This document shows, piece after piece, positions 35,386 through 44,847 of a stretch of DNA of 64,000 nt. The stretch covers positions 29,816,001-29,880,000 of the forward strand of contig NC_071670.1 in assembly GCF_028554725.1 (NCBI RefSeq), in the 5' to 3' direction. Source of the DNA: Zeugodacus cucurbitae. Taxonomy: Eukaryota; Arthropoda; Insecta; Diptera; Tephritidae. The notes under the pieces were generated by a model. It made no database searches. It was not told where the DNA came from and saw only the letters and a list, made by a program, of their open reading frames with translations. Every line of letters begins with the position of its first letter. Position 1 is the first letter of the stretch. Made by a program: the position numbers and the translations under genes.

Positions 35386-36483
35386 ACAAGTAAGGAAGGG
35401 CTAAGTTTAACTTTATTTATATTATATAATACACAATTTGACCCACATATTCTTCATATATATTGTATAAAGTGCATTGAAAGTTGGAAACCATAATATT
35501 AGGTTAGAAGCACCGAGGTCCTCGTGTTCGATATATGGGGCCTTAAAAATCTATGGTCCGATTCCGGCGATTTTTAGAATGGGGCTGCCACACTAAATAC
35601 TAAACATAGTATTTGTGCAAAGTTCTGTACCAATATCTTCACTAGTACTTACTTTATATATTGTAATTTAACGATTCAGATCCACTTCAAAGTTCTGGTA
35701 TATAGGAAGTAGGCGAGGTTGTGAAGCGATTTGGCCTATTTTCACAACATATCATTGGGATGTTAGGAAACTATTACATACCAAGTTTCATTGAAATCGG
35801 TCGAGTCGTTCCTGAGATATGGTTTTTGACCCATAAATGAGCGACGCCACGCCCATTTTCCAATTTGTAAAAAAATCGGAGTGCAGCTTTCATCTGCCAT
35901 ATCTTATGTGAAATTTAGTGTTTCTGACGTTTTTCGTTAATGAGTTAACCCACTTTTAGTAATTTTCAACCTAACTTTTGTATGGGAGGTGGGCGTGGTT
36001 ATGATCCTATTTCTTTCATTTTTGGACTGTATTAGGAAGTGGCTAAAAAAACGACTGCAGAAAGTTTGGTTTATTTAGCTCTATTGGTTTACGAGATATG
36101 TATAAAAAACTTAGTAGGGGGCGGGGTCACGCCCACTTCCCCAAAAAAATTACATCCAAATATGCCCCGTCATAGTGTGATCCTTTATACCAAATTTTAT
36201 TTCCATAGCTTTATTTATGGCTTAGTTATGGCACTTTATGTGTTTTCGGTTTTCGCCATTTTGTAGGCGTGGCAGTAGTCCGATTTTGCTCATTTTCGAA
36301 AGAAACCTTCCAGGCAGACAGACAGGACAGACAGACATTCGGATTTGAACTCCACTCTTCACCCTGATCACTTTGGTATATATAACCCTATATCTAACTC
36401 GTTTAGTTTTGGGTGTTACAAACAACCGTTATGCGAACAAAACTATAATACACTCTTTAGCAACATTTGTTGCGAGAGTATAA
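35386..36483 (+). mobile_element. GTCY element nested inside the Helitron
   Basis: ACAAGTAAGGAAGGGCTAAG at the left and CAACATTTGTTGCGAGAGTA at the right. It retains a reduced GACAGACAGGACAGACAGAC array at 36313, the CCTGATCACTTTGGTATATA core and the hairpin end. The left TTATACTCTCGCAA block is deleted (GCTAAGTTTAACTTTATTTA), matching a subfamily that also includes 58560-59647. Confidence 0.85.
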
Positions 36484-36774
36484 TGAATTGCTGTTCGTTT
36501 GTGCCGCAAAAAAACGAGAACGGCCAAACCGATCTGGCTAATTTTAGTCTTGAAATATTCGTGGAAAGCCAGAAAAAGATTAGAAAGTGAGTAAATATGG
36601 AAAAATTGCGAGGAAGATAATAATAAGAGAATTTTATTCGAGTTGACAAGAAAAATATAAAAAGAGAAAACAAAAAAATAATATTTTGAAGGTTATCATT
36701 GTTGCTTTGTTAAAATATTTTTGTTATTGTTCAATTTACAAGGTTGTGTCGATAGCCCAAAATAATTTGTAAAA

Positions 36775-36942
36775 AATAAGGAAAGGCTAAGTTCGGGTCT
36801 CGCAATTTATTGATGTAATATTATTAAGATAACACACAATTTGACCTATATATTCGGCATAAAGTCCAATAGAAAATCATCATATATAGTATATGAGGGC
36901 TGATGTAATTCCAGAACCAATTTCACTCATTTTCACCACCAA
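36775..36942 (+). mobile_element. GTCY element scrap inside the Helitron
   Basis: TAAGGAAAGGCTAAGTTCGG, TCTCGCAATTTATTGATG and TTTCACTCATTTTCACCACC are recognisable. It stops where Helitron helicase sequence begins. Confidence 0.7.
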
Positions 36943-36979
36943 GGTTAACGGGAATAGGGGCAACTTGGCACCTGTTAGT

Positions 36980-37740
36980 AGGCAAACAAATGGCACATTC
37001 CGACTTGAAATTACTCCTAAATTGCAAATGACCGAAACACCAGTTGGCAAAATCGCCAAAAATAGCGGTATAACGAAGATTTTCCAAACAAGAAGTCGCT
37101 GGAGGTACCTCACAGGACTTTAAAAGATCTTGATTGTCGATGAACGTTTTTGGTGGAGCCAGGATTCTGTTAGCGGGTGATTTACGCCAGACTCTTCCAT
37201 ATATTCCTGGATCAACTGTTACTGACGGGCTAATCGCAAGCCTAAAATCATTTAATTTGTGGCGGCACATAAAGAATCGCCAATTAACAACTAACATATG
37301 AGTGTTTTTGCAACAATATCAAATATTGCGATTGTAGAATCTGTTGGAAATGGTAGGGTCGCAGTTGACACCTCGATGGATTAATAGCATTTCCAAAAGA
37401 TTTCCGTCACTTCATTGACTCGAAAGAGAAGTTTTCCTGACAAACCTCAATATGATAACCATAAATGACTGATTGAATTACCTATATTGGTGGTAAAAAA
37501 AGATATCGATGATCTTAATGCGACAATTTAGAATTTCGGTCCAAGAGTGCTGATACAGCTATAAACCAGGATGTCGTAGTCAATTATCCCACACTATATA
37601 AAATTGCCTGTACTATCACCATTCACTGTGCAATTAAAAGTAGTGTGAGTTGTAATCATGCTGCGTAACATAAATCAACCTCCAGTAATCAATATCGTCG
37701 CCGAAGCCAAGATTGGACCAATTTAATTTAAACAAAAACG
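36980..37740 (+). pseudogene. Helitron helicase (Pif1-type) relic
   Basis: Collinear pieces of the Helitron helicase C-terminus can be read across frameshifts. ITPKLQMTETPVGKIAKNSG corresponds to the LxLxITETPxCNISKxSG block, then KKSLEVPHRTLKDL. ILLAGDLRQTLPYIPGSTV is helicase motif III (GDFRQTLPVIPRST), followed by SLKSFNLWRHIKNRQLTTN, LEIGNGRVAVDTS, PKDFRHFIDSKE and QLKVV*VVIMLRNINQP near the C-terminus. The Walker A motif and the Rep HUH nuclease are absent. Multiple stops make it non-functional. Confidence 0.85.
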
Positions 37741-38042
37741 TGTGGCCGGATCTGCTAGTATATTATAAAGTGAAGGAATAAGATGGAATTCAAAAATGAG
37801 TTATATGGGAAGTTGTCGTAGTTGTGAACCGATTTCAAGGCTCTATATATCGAACATGAGGACCTCGGTGCTTCTAACCTAATATTATGGTTTCCAACTT
37901 TCAATGGACTTTATACAATATATATGTATGTCGAATATGTGGGTCAAATTGTGTATTATATAATATAAATAAAGTTAAATAAATAAATTGCGAGAGTAGA
38001 AAATGTTCGGTTACACCCGAACTTAGCCCTTCCTTACTTGTT

Positions 38043-39384
38043 TTATTTTTAGCTTATTCGATAGCTAAAACTCTCAAAAATATCCTGTGGAAGCGATAAG
38101 CCGCCAGAGTCGAAACTTAAATGCGTTTTTCTCGAAACGACATTTCTCAAAACTCAACGAGAAATTGACCGATCAACTTCAAATTTAAACTGTGTGTTCT
38201 TGAGGATATTTACTATACAATGACCTACGATCTTTTTTATTTCTTGAAAATGTCAATTTGGCATTAAAAAACTACCATTTTTTTACAGAAAAAACGAAAT
38301 TTTTTTCTGAACTACGCCATTTTGTTAGTTTTTGATATTCTTCAAAACTCAGATAGGAAATATCTTTAACTTGAATACCCTTTTTGAATTTTTTTGTTTC
38401 AAAAAAAATCTTAAAATATAGCTGAAAACATACTTCTACACATTCGATCGAGTACTTTCTTAAAAAAAAATGCCAAAAATCGAATAATTTTTCATGGGTT
38501 ACACTGGTATAGCCCCTTAAAGTAAAGCAGATGGATTTACTAATATGAGGCACCTGAGACAGTTAAATAAAAAGTTTGCGGTTTACACTCAAGTCAACTA
38601 AGCACCGATGAATAAATAAATAAATTGAGAGCCTAAGTCCTTTCGATATACATATGTAAGTTAGATGCTCATAACAGTCGCGCGCCGATTTTCTATACTT
38701 CAAGATTTTAGAACTCAATTCAAATCGCCTGTCCGTAAAACAGACGTTTTTTTGTACTTTACCCACTATGCACAAGATAATAAAATAGTTAATATTCCTC
38801 TAATATCCATTGCTTCAAAGAACCTTTGACGGACCTGAGTGACAGTGTATAGCACCTGCTAACCCAGACTCACAAGAGCTGGATAATTGACTAAATGTAA
38901 TATTAAGATTTGTAAATGCCCGTTGAGGCGAAACTGCTACCAGTAAAAACTGTTTGAAAGTAGGTCGGAATAAAGGGATCTTCAAGCTAAAATGACGCAA
39001 TTCAACAGCATTGCGAACTAAATATCTGGAAATTATTTTTGTCGAAATAGCAGCGCAAAAACATTCAACAAACAAAGCGAGTTAGAAAATATTCCAAAAC
39101 TGATAATTTTAGAGTATTTTTGTATTGAAAGAGAATTTGCAAATCGGTTTATTGGCACAAGTGCACATTATTTGTACAAATAAATACAAACTGCGTACAC
39201 TAAATGTGGCTTTTTATTGTTTATTCTGTTATACCAATTAGTTAATCAAATATTGTTATTTGTCTCTTAACTAACCGTTGACGAAGGGGTTGACGAAAGA
39301 CATTTTGAATTCCGTGTCTGGTTTTTCACGTACTCAAATACTGTTATATAGACATATTCATATTTACTACTAACTGGCGTTCTG
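38043..39384. other. Spacer upstream of the secreted repeat protein
   Basis: AT-rich, frames short and on both strands without features. Regulatory sequence of the gene at 39455 should lie at the right end, but beyond the core promoter I see no recognisable site. Confidence 0.4.
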
Positions 39385-39424
39385 TATAAAATTACGCGAT
39401 CAGGGCTAAGTCTTTCACAGTTCA
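39385..39424 (+). promoter_or_regulatory. Core promoter: TATA box and initiator-like site
   Basis: TATAAAATT at 39385-39393 is followed, 34 bases from its first T, by TTTCACAGTTC (A at 39419), close to the arthropod initiator TCAGTY. This would give a 5' UTR of about 36 bases before the ATG at 39455. Spacing and motif order fit a strong, inducible fly promoter. Confidence 0.6.
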
Positions 39425-39454
39425 ACCTAACGATTCGCTTGCGTACAAGGTGAA

Positions 39455-40186
39455 ATGAGGCCTCAAACAATACTGTTGTTCTCCCTCGTGGCTTTATTAT
39501 TCTTGGTACAGCACTCTGCTGCAAATGGAACAGGGAACGAAAACACTGACAGTGGCGATGATGAAAAAATCGATGATGAAAAAATCGATGATGAAAAAAT
39601 CGATGATGAAAAAGTCGATGATGAAAAGGATAAAGACGTCGGTAAAGACAGTAATACAGGCAACAATGGCAGCGGTAATGATGGTAGCACTAAAGACGAC
39701 GGTAAAGACGGTAATACAGGCAACAATGGCAGCGGTAATGGTGGTAGCACTAAAGACGGCGGTAAAGACGATAATACAGGCAACAATGGCAGCGGTAATG
39801 GTGGTAGCACTAAAGACGGCGGTAAAGACGATAATAATGACGGCGGTATTGATTATAGCGATAACGAAAGTGATGATGAAGATGGTGATATTGAAACACC
39901 TAACGTTGGTGGTAATCAGAGTCCCTCAAATGGTGGTGGCCGTAATCCACCACCTAGAAGAAGAGTTCCGTCTAGGCCGCGCACGCCCCAAAGAAGACGT
40001 CAACCAGCAAGAAGGCAACAAAAACGTAACAATCAAAAAAGACGTCAAAACAATAATAGGCGACCACGCCCTAATAGACGTCCCCAGAATAACAGACGTC
40101 CAAGCCCTAATAGACGTCCTCAGAATAACAGACGTCCACGCCTTAATAGACGTCCACGTAATAACAGGCGCCCAGCCCGTGGTTAG
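39455..40186 (+). CDS. Secreted low-complexity repeat protein, acidic N-half and Arg/Pro/Asn-rich C-half
   Basis: A single-exon ORF of 243 residues from ATG 39455 to TAG 40184-40186, with a TATA/Inr promoter just upstream. Residues 1-23 form a clear signal peptide (MRPQTILLFSLVALLFLVQH, then SAANG), so the product is secreted. An acidic block follows with four DDEKI/V pentads (15-nt units, about 39556-39620). Next are three 20-residue units starting GKDxNTGNNGSGN (60 nt each: 39641-39700, 39701-39760, 39761-39820) plus a partial fourth, then an Asp/Glu-rich spacer. The C-terminal third is strongly basic, built from 12-residue NNRRPxPNRRPQ units (36 nt). There is no cysteine, no domain and no helix-forming segment, so it should be disordered with opposite charge on its two halves. 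Glue-type, peritrophic or seminal proteins of flies can look like this, but I recognise no orthologue. I see no canonical AATAAA close to the stop; AATATA near 40272 is the nearest variant. Confidence 0.8.
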   Translation: MRPQTILLFSLVALLFLVQHSAANGTGNENTDSGDDEKIDDEKIDDEKIDDEKVDDEKDKDVGKDSNTGNNGSGNDGSTKDDGKDGNTGNNGSGNGGSTKDGGKDDNTGNNGSGNGGSTKDGGKDDNNDGGIDYSDNESDDEDGDIETPNVGGNQSPSNGGGRNPPPRRRVPSRPRTPQRRRQPARRQQKRNNQKRRQNNNRRPRPNRRPQNNRRPSPNRRPQNNRRPRLNRRPRNNRRPARG

Positions 40187-41272
40187 ATCACTCATTACAC
40201 AACTCAAGTCAATGCATGCAAAATTTCTGACAATAGCCTAAATGTCATCTAATTGATATTGAGTTTTTTAATATAATATTTGCACAAGGAATATTTGTTT
40301 TTATTTCCCAATTGGTTATTGCCGGATTTTTTTCCTTAAAAAAAGTCCCTTCGAAACGCCTTGTTTCTAAGGCGTATTTTGTGGCGTGATTGTGACTCTT
40401 GCGGAAGGAATCGGTCTCTACGTGTTTCAGGAGATTTCAGCTTGCCGATACCGATGGTAGTTTTCTAAACGTCACCCAAGCTTTGCTCAGTCGGCATATG
40501 GCGTTGGTTTCTCAATCTCGGTATTGTTAACCCTTCAATGTTCTTCCTGAATTGAAGTGATTGACTCTCATGAACCTCGCATTTGTGATGTTCGTCTAGT
40601 TTTTGTGAAGTTCGTCGGGATCATTGGCTTTCGTTTACATGTCGAAGAGTTTCTACAAAAATAGACAAATGTCATCAAAACAGTCTTCGAGTTTTCTTGT
40701 GCGGGTTAAGCTTAACGAATAGAAGAGAGAGTCATATTCCGACGTTAGGGATGAATATATAACAAATTAATGCTCGCCCGGTTGGGTTTCTTTGATCACG
40801 TTGCATCAAAGTGTACTTTGTATTATTTTTAATCAGTGAATGGTGTTGAGTAGGGCTCACTCCAGTGGACTCAAACACACCTCGCGTGTTAAATTATATA
40901 TTACTGTTTGACTCCTGTTATAGATACATATAAGACTACCTGCGTAATTAATATATGTATTACCGAAATTGGAAATGGCCAGTAAAGATTCTTTTGCATA
41001 TGGCTCAAGCACCTCACGACTTCCGGCCTTAGACCAAGAAGTCCACGCAAATGAGGAATGTTTAGGGCTGTCATCAAAATGGAAATGGCCAGGACCGCTT
41101 CTGAGTAGGAATTGAGACCTCCCACATAAAAAATATTCACCCAATGAAAAATCTAATAAGGCCTCGTATGAGAAACCCCTCTTATGATGACTAAAAACTA
41201 ACATCACCGCCATACTAGAAGTGCGATGGTTGGAAGAAAGTGGGTCCTTGAAAAAGACCGTAGGTTTTGTGG
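40187..41272. other. Spacer, nothing recognised
   Basis: 3' flank of the secreted protein gene and unannotated DNA. A short perfect stem (ACGCCTT/AAGGCGT, 40356-40375) has no run of T after it and is not interpreted as a terminator. Confidence 0.4.
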
Positions 41273-41675
41273 TGAATCGTGGACGATGTCAACATCCGAT
41301 GAGACGACACTATTAGTTTTCGATAGTAAGGTTTTGCGGATGATGTATGGTTCTTTGAACATTGGCAACGGCGAATACCGGCACACGATGGAACGATTAG
41401 TTCTGTGAGTTATACGATGACATTGATATATTTCAGCGAATAAAACGACAGCGGCTACGCTGGCTAGGTCATGTTGTCCGAATGGATGAAAGCACTCCTA
41501 TTCGTTGTAGTACCCGCTGGTGGAAGCCGCGGAAGAGGAAGTCCCAGACTCCATTGGAAAGACCAGATGGAAAGCGACCTTGTTTCTCTTGATATTTCCT
41601 ATTGACGCCCAATAGCAAGAAGAAGAAATTAATTATGCACTCTTGTAGATTCGGCTATAATCGCTTACGGTGCCT
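41273..41675 (+). pseudogene. RTE-like LINE, C-terminal fragment
   Basis: SWTMSTSDETTLLVFDSKVL, NIGNGEYRHTMERL, RLRWLGHVVRMDEST and the GGSRGRG-equivalent follow one another with frameshifts. It ends near ATTCGGCTATAATCGCTTAC. Confidence 0.82.
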
Positions 41676-42343
41676 ACTCAACCGAAATTAAACGTTCGAC
41701 TCGTTTTAGTTTAATAAAGTAAACTTACGGCGGTTTCACTATGTGCAAAGATTCTTCCCAATAATCCAAGACTAACATATGGAAATTAATTTAGTTATCC
41801 CAATATAAAGTCAATACTAAAAAGCAAATATTATATTCTTGGAAGGCCTAATCAGAGAACGTATATGTAATTCGATCTTTGCTAATACAATTGGTAAAAC
41901 TAAGATGTTGCATACTTTTAGGGTTTTACTCTTTATGCTACGATACGATATTTTAGACAAACACTTAAGGAAAATCAATCCGTTTGATGCTAATACTAAT
42001 ATCTGTAAATTGTGTTGATGTTTTAATAAATATTTGGTCAAAAAATATAATATCTTCCCAAACCACAAAATATATGGATATCAAAATCGATTGAAAATAT
42101 TCTCTGACAAAATGTTACATTCATAAGCAACAATCAGTTTCTAAGATATCTTACCGAAAATCAAGAGAGTTCGCTCCTCCTTTTACCCGATAATAATGTG
42201 ACCTGGTGACATAAAATCGAACATTCTTTTGACTTTCTACCCTACATACTATCCATATATTTTTGTCATAGCGTGGAAATAAGTACACAAGCATAATTCA
42301 GCTTAAGGTGAAAGTAAATTTCTCTAGCTCCAATAATATAATA
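41676..42343. other. Spacer, nothing recognised
   Basis: AT-rich sequence without coding or repeat signature. Confidence 0.4.
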
Positions 42344-42787
42344 CAGTTGAACTTCCCTAATTCGAATCACCATAATCTATAAAAAAAATCTTCGAGTTAG
42401 AGGGACTTCAAGTTATAGTTCATTAAAACATACAATTTTTCAAAAAGCTATAAAATATAGAATCATACATAGTTTTAGTTATTTGCTTCGCATAAAGTTT
42501 TATATACATACGTTAAAACATCTATTATGTAATTTTAATTATTGCAGTTTGATATTGTTTGGCTCTTGACTTCTGTATCCCATGCCTTTGTTAGATGGTC
42601 TGCATAACCCTAAGTGTAATATCATATTTTTTTTCCTCCTTATAAAAATCTGCATCGATAGTAAAATTTTAAATTTTGTATTATGCCGTGGTCGAAAAGT
42701 TCGATTTATGGAAGGAAATTTGTATGAAATTTAACTTCTATTGCCAATTCAAAAACTCGAGTTGTGGAGAACTTCAAATTATGGAAA
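42344..42787. mobile_element. Tigger/pogo-like MITE
   Basis: The left end is ACAGTTGAACTTCCCTAATT. The right side, on the opposite strand, reads TTCCATAATTTGAAGTTCTC, then ACAACTCGAGTTTTTGAATT, with a further GTTCGATTTATGG-type repeat inside. The same blocks occur at 20384. The right end is abutted by the GTCY element at 42788, which probably cut off the last bases. Non-coding. The pogo/Tigger assignment is from end similarity only. Confidence 0.55.
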
Positions 42788-44191
42788 ACAAGTAAGGAAA
42801 GGCCAAGTTCGGGTGCAACCGAACTTTTTATACTCTCGCAATTAATTGATGTAATTTTAATAAGACAAAACACAATTTGACCCACATATTCTACATAAAG
42901 TCTAATAGAGTAAAGAAAATCATTATATACACTGTGCGTCATCAGGATAGCGCCCCCAAGCATGCTTAGTTAATACCAAATATTATCCATAGTATTTGGG
43001 TTTGAGCAACACAAACATACGCTAAACAATTTGCCTCAAAATAAAGTAATGAATTACAAACCAAAACCAAAATTGCATCATCGGGATAGCGCCTCCTACG
43101 CTAACTTCATTATTTTAGTTTATTTCAATTAAAACGAGAAATCCAATTTTTCAAATTCCTTAACCACACTTTTTGTATTATTACTATTATTCGTATTACT
43201 ATTATTTTTTCATCAATTTTGACAGAGAAGTCATGATAATTTGAAGCATTGTATATGCCTACAGGTTTATACAATGATTTTGAGCTTCTCTTAGTATACA
43301 CCGCCCGCCTGCTTCCGTAAATCGACCATTATTGCCACAAGTTTCTTTATTTCGAAGAAAACTGAAAATTATTTTTCGACTCCTTCTCACTTTTTCTGCA
43401 ATTTTATGTAAAAAAAGTCCGAACAGTTTCGATTTTGGACACAGATAAAACAATACGTCTTCCCAAATTGTACAACAATTTGAAAAAAGTAATCAATTAA
43501 GCACCACTAAAAAATTGAGGCTTGTGGTTTCCAAATTATGCGGAATAATTATTATTGCATTTGGGGGGCGCTAAATTTGCCAATTTTTGAACTGTTTTGG
43601 TTTTTAATTCATTAAAAATGTATAATGAATCGTATTGTGTCTTTTTTTATAGCATATTTTGAGGCACATTGTATAAAGTATATCAAAAACATATTTGTAA
43701 ACAAAAACCCAAATACTATGGAAAATATTGGACTATCCTGGTGACGCACAGTGTATAGTATATGAGGACTGATGTAATTCCTGAACCAATTTCACTCATT
43801 TTATCCAGCCATGGTACACTATATCCAATACTATATGCTCACTGTCACTATCTGTTAAGATATCTCACATATTAACCGATATGTGCGGAATAAAGCCCAA
43901 CGTATTTTTTTTAAAAACCTATAATTAGGTATATGGAAGCAAGGGGACGTTATGACCCGGTTTTAATAATTTACGGAACAGAGGCACACTATTAGAACAA
44001 AATAATTTCCTCTGAATTAAATTAAAATATCTGAGAGATTTACCGATATTTTTGGTCTCAAATTTTTGGTCACTAAGTTCTTCATGTTCGATATCCAGGG
44101 CCTTGCAGAGTCATACTCCGATTTCGACAATTTTCCCATAAGTGAAGCCACAAATCATATACAGTATTTGTGTAAAGTTGTATTCCAGACG
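42788..44191 (+). mobile_element. GTCY element (tail half) carrying a Tc1-like MITE
   Basis: ACAAGTAAGGAAAGGCCAAG and TTTTATACTCTCGCAA at the left. The element is interrupted at 42927/43756 by the Tc1-like MITE and then continues GTATATGAGGACTGATGTAA through GAGAGATTTACCGATATTTT to TTTGTGTAAAGTTGTATTCC. The hairpin half is missing, replaced at 44192 by BEL/Pao sequence. Confidence 0.8.
42928..43755. mobile_element. Tc1-like MITE with TA target duplication and transposase HTH remnant
   Basis: 828 bp bounded by TA. The TIR is TACACTGTGCGTCATCAGGA at the left and, inverted, TACACTGTGCGTCACCAGGA at the right. The motif GGATAGCGCC recurs internally at about 43080 and an inverted GGGGCGCT lies at about 43566, an inner-repeat pattern reminiscent of the direct repeats in Tc1-family ends. 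On the minus strand (43453-43259) the frame HKIAEKVRRSRKIIFSFLRN corresponds to the transposase helix-turn-helix, so this is a deletion derivative of a coding element. Part of it, together with flanks, is copied at 48009-49022. Confidence 0.85.
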
Positions 44192-44209
44192 TTTCTCCAT
44201 GGAAAGTAG

Positions 44210-44845
44210 TCGTGAAACTGTGACTCCGTTAAGTTTCATCTCATATATTATAGAAAAGAAGTCAGCTTCTGTAGAGATGATTTAACTTGTTGTTGTTTCT
44301 GCAGTTTCTCAATGTTTTCAGCGAATTCTGTATATTGAATAGATACGACAATTCTCCACCAAGTTTGCTCAAGCTCCCCTACAGGTAGATGAAGTATCAT
44401 GTTGGTGAAATGCGAAAAATGTATGCAATTATTCGAAGTAATCGATATTACGATGAACAATGGTAGATAATGGAATTGATGATATTTCCCTCGTTGCTGC
44501 TTTTGCTACACTTGCGGTTTATTCCTTTTCGCCGCTTTAAGTCTTTGATTCTAATGTTAGCTTCAATCTTCCTTACAGGCCATTCCGAAGAATCCTTTAA
44601 TAGAAATTCTAGTCCCGAGAACCAAATTGTACTTTCCAGATCTTGGGCACTGAAACCACGTGAAACGATATCGGCAGGATTATACATACTTGGTACATGT
44701 TCCAGGTAATGTCAGCTGAAATTTCCTGAATTTCTGAAACTCTGTTGGCAACAAAGCAATTTAATGTAGACGAATGAGTGTTAAGCCATTTTAGGACTAT
44801 TTCTGAGTCAGTCCAGAAATATATATTAGTGCTAAACTTTAATAA
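44210..44845 (-). pseudogene. BEL/Pao retrotransposon fragment: RNase H end and linker to integrase
   Basis: Leftward, NIYFWTDSEIVLKWLNTHSS and LNCFVANRVSEIQE form the Pao RNase H (FWTDS with a catalytic Asp). After a +1 shift comes YNPADIVSRGFSAQDLESTI with WFSGLEFLLKDSSEWP, the family's NPADxxSRG...W..GP.FL block. A Lys/Arg-rich linker then degenerates towards 44210. Integrase is not present. It lies in the same orientation as the BEL piece at 50693-51940, and the two may be parts of one element split by later insertions. Confidence 0.82.
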
Positions 44846-44847
44846 TT

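Larger units (their letters stand above)
34729..37758 (+). mobile_element. Helitron, degenerate, with nested GTCY element
   Basis: The 5' end is TCTATGCTAATATTATAAAG directly after A (34728) and the 3' end is GGCCGGATCTGCTAG (CTAG 37755-37758) directly before T (37759). This is the A^T insertion with TC...CTRR termini that defines Helitrons. GTTTGTTTGTCTCG, CTCCGAAACTACTGAACCG and GAGTGACATAGGCTATATTT near the 5' end recur at 25772. The interior holds a complete GTCY element (35386-36483), a second GTCY scrap (36775-36942) and Rep-helicase relics (36980-37740). Without the 1.1-kb nest the element is about 1.9 kb, far below a full autonomous Helitron. Confidence 0.85.
34277..38042 (+). mobile_element. 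GTCY-family fold-back element, interrupted by a Helitron
   Basis: The left end is ACAAGTAAGGAAAGGCTAAG and the right end CCCTTCCTTACTTGTT, i.e. the same terminus inverted. Both are followed inward by the CTCTCGCAATTTATT / AATAAATTGCGAGAG block, so this is a palindromic-type derivative with two tail ends and no hairpin end. It is split at 34728/37759 by the Helitron. Joining the flanks restores the normal order (GGTTCCTTATGTA then TATATTATAAAGTGAAGG) seen in uninterrupted copies at 31250-31290. Confidence 0.85.

Noticed and set aside
36039..36266. Plus-strand frames that recur in GTCY elements (also 59132-59422, 60710-61417)
   Set aside because: The same non-coding repeat translates similarly in each copy (for example HSVILHTKFYFHSFIYG), but frames are broken at different places, start at random and show no coding bias; the repetition reflects the DNA family, not a protein.
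39463..39810. Minus-strand Leu/Pro/Ser-repeat frame
   Set aside because: Antisense reading of the same repeats; low-complexity shadow.
39525..40241. Second plus-strand frame of 238 codons over the secreted protein gene
   Set aside because: Shadow of the in-frame repeats; Met/Lys/Thr runs with no signal peptide, whereas the annotated frame has one and a matching promoter and ATG position.
40356..40375. Perfect 7-bp stem resembling a terminator hairpin
   Set aside because: Eukaryotic context and no T-run; short stems of this size are expected by chance.
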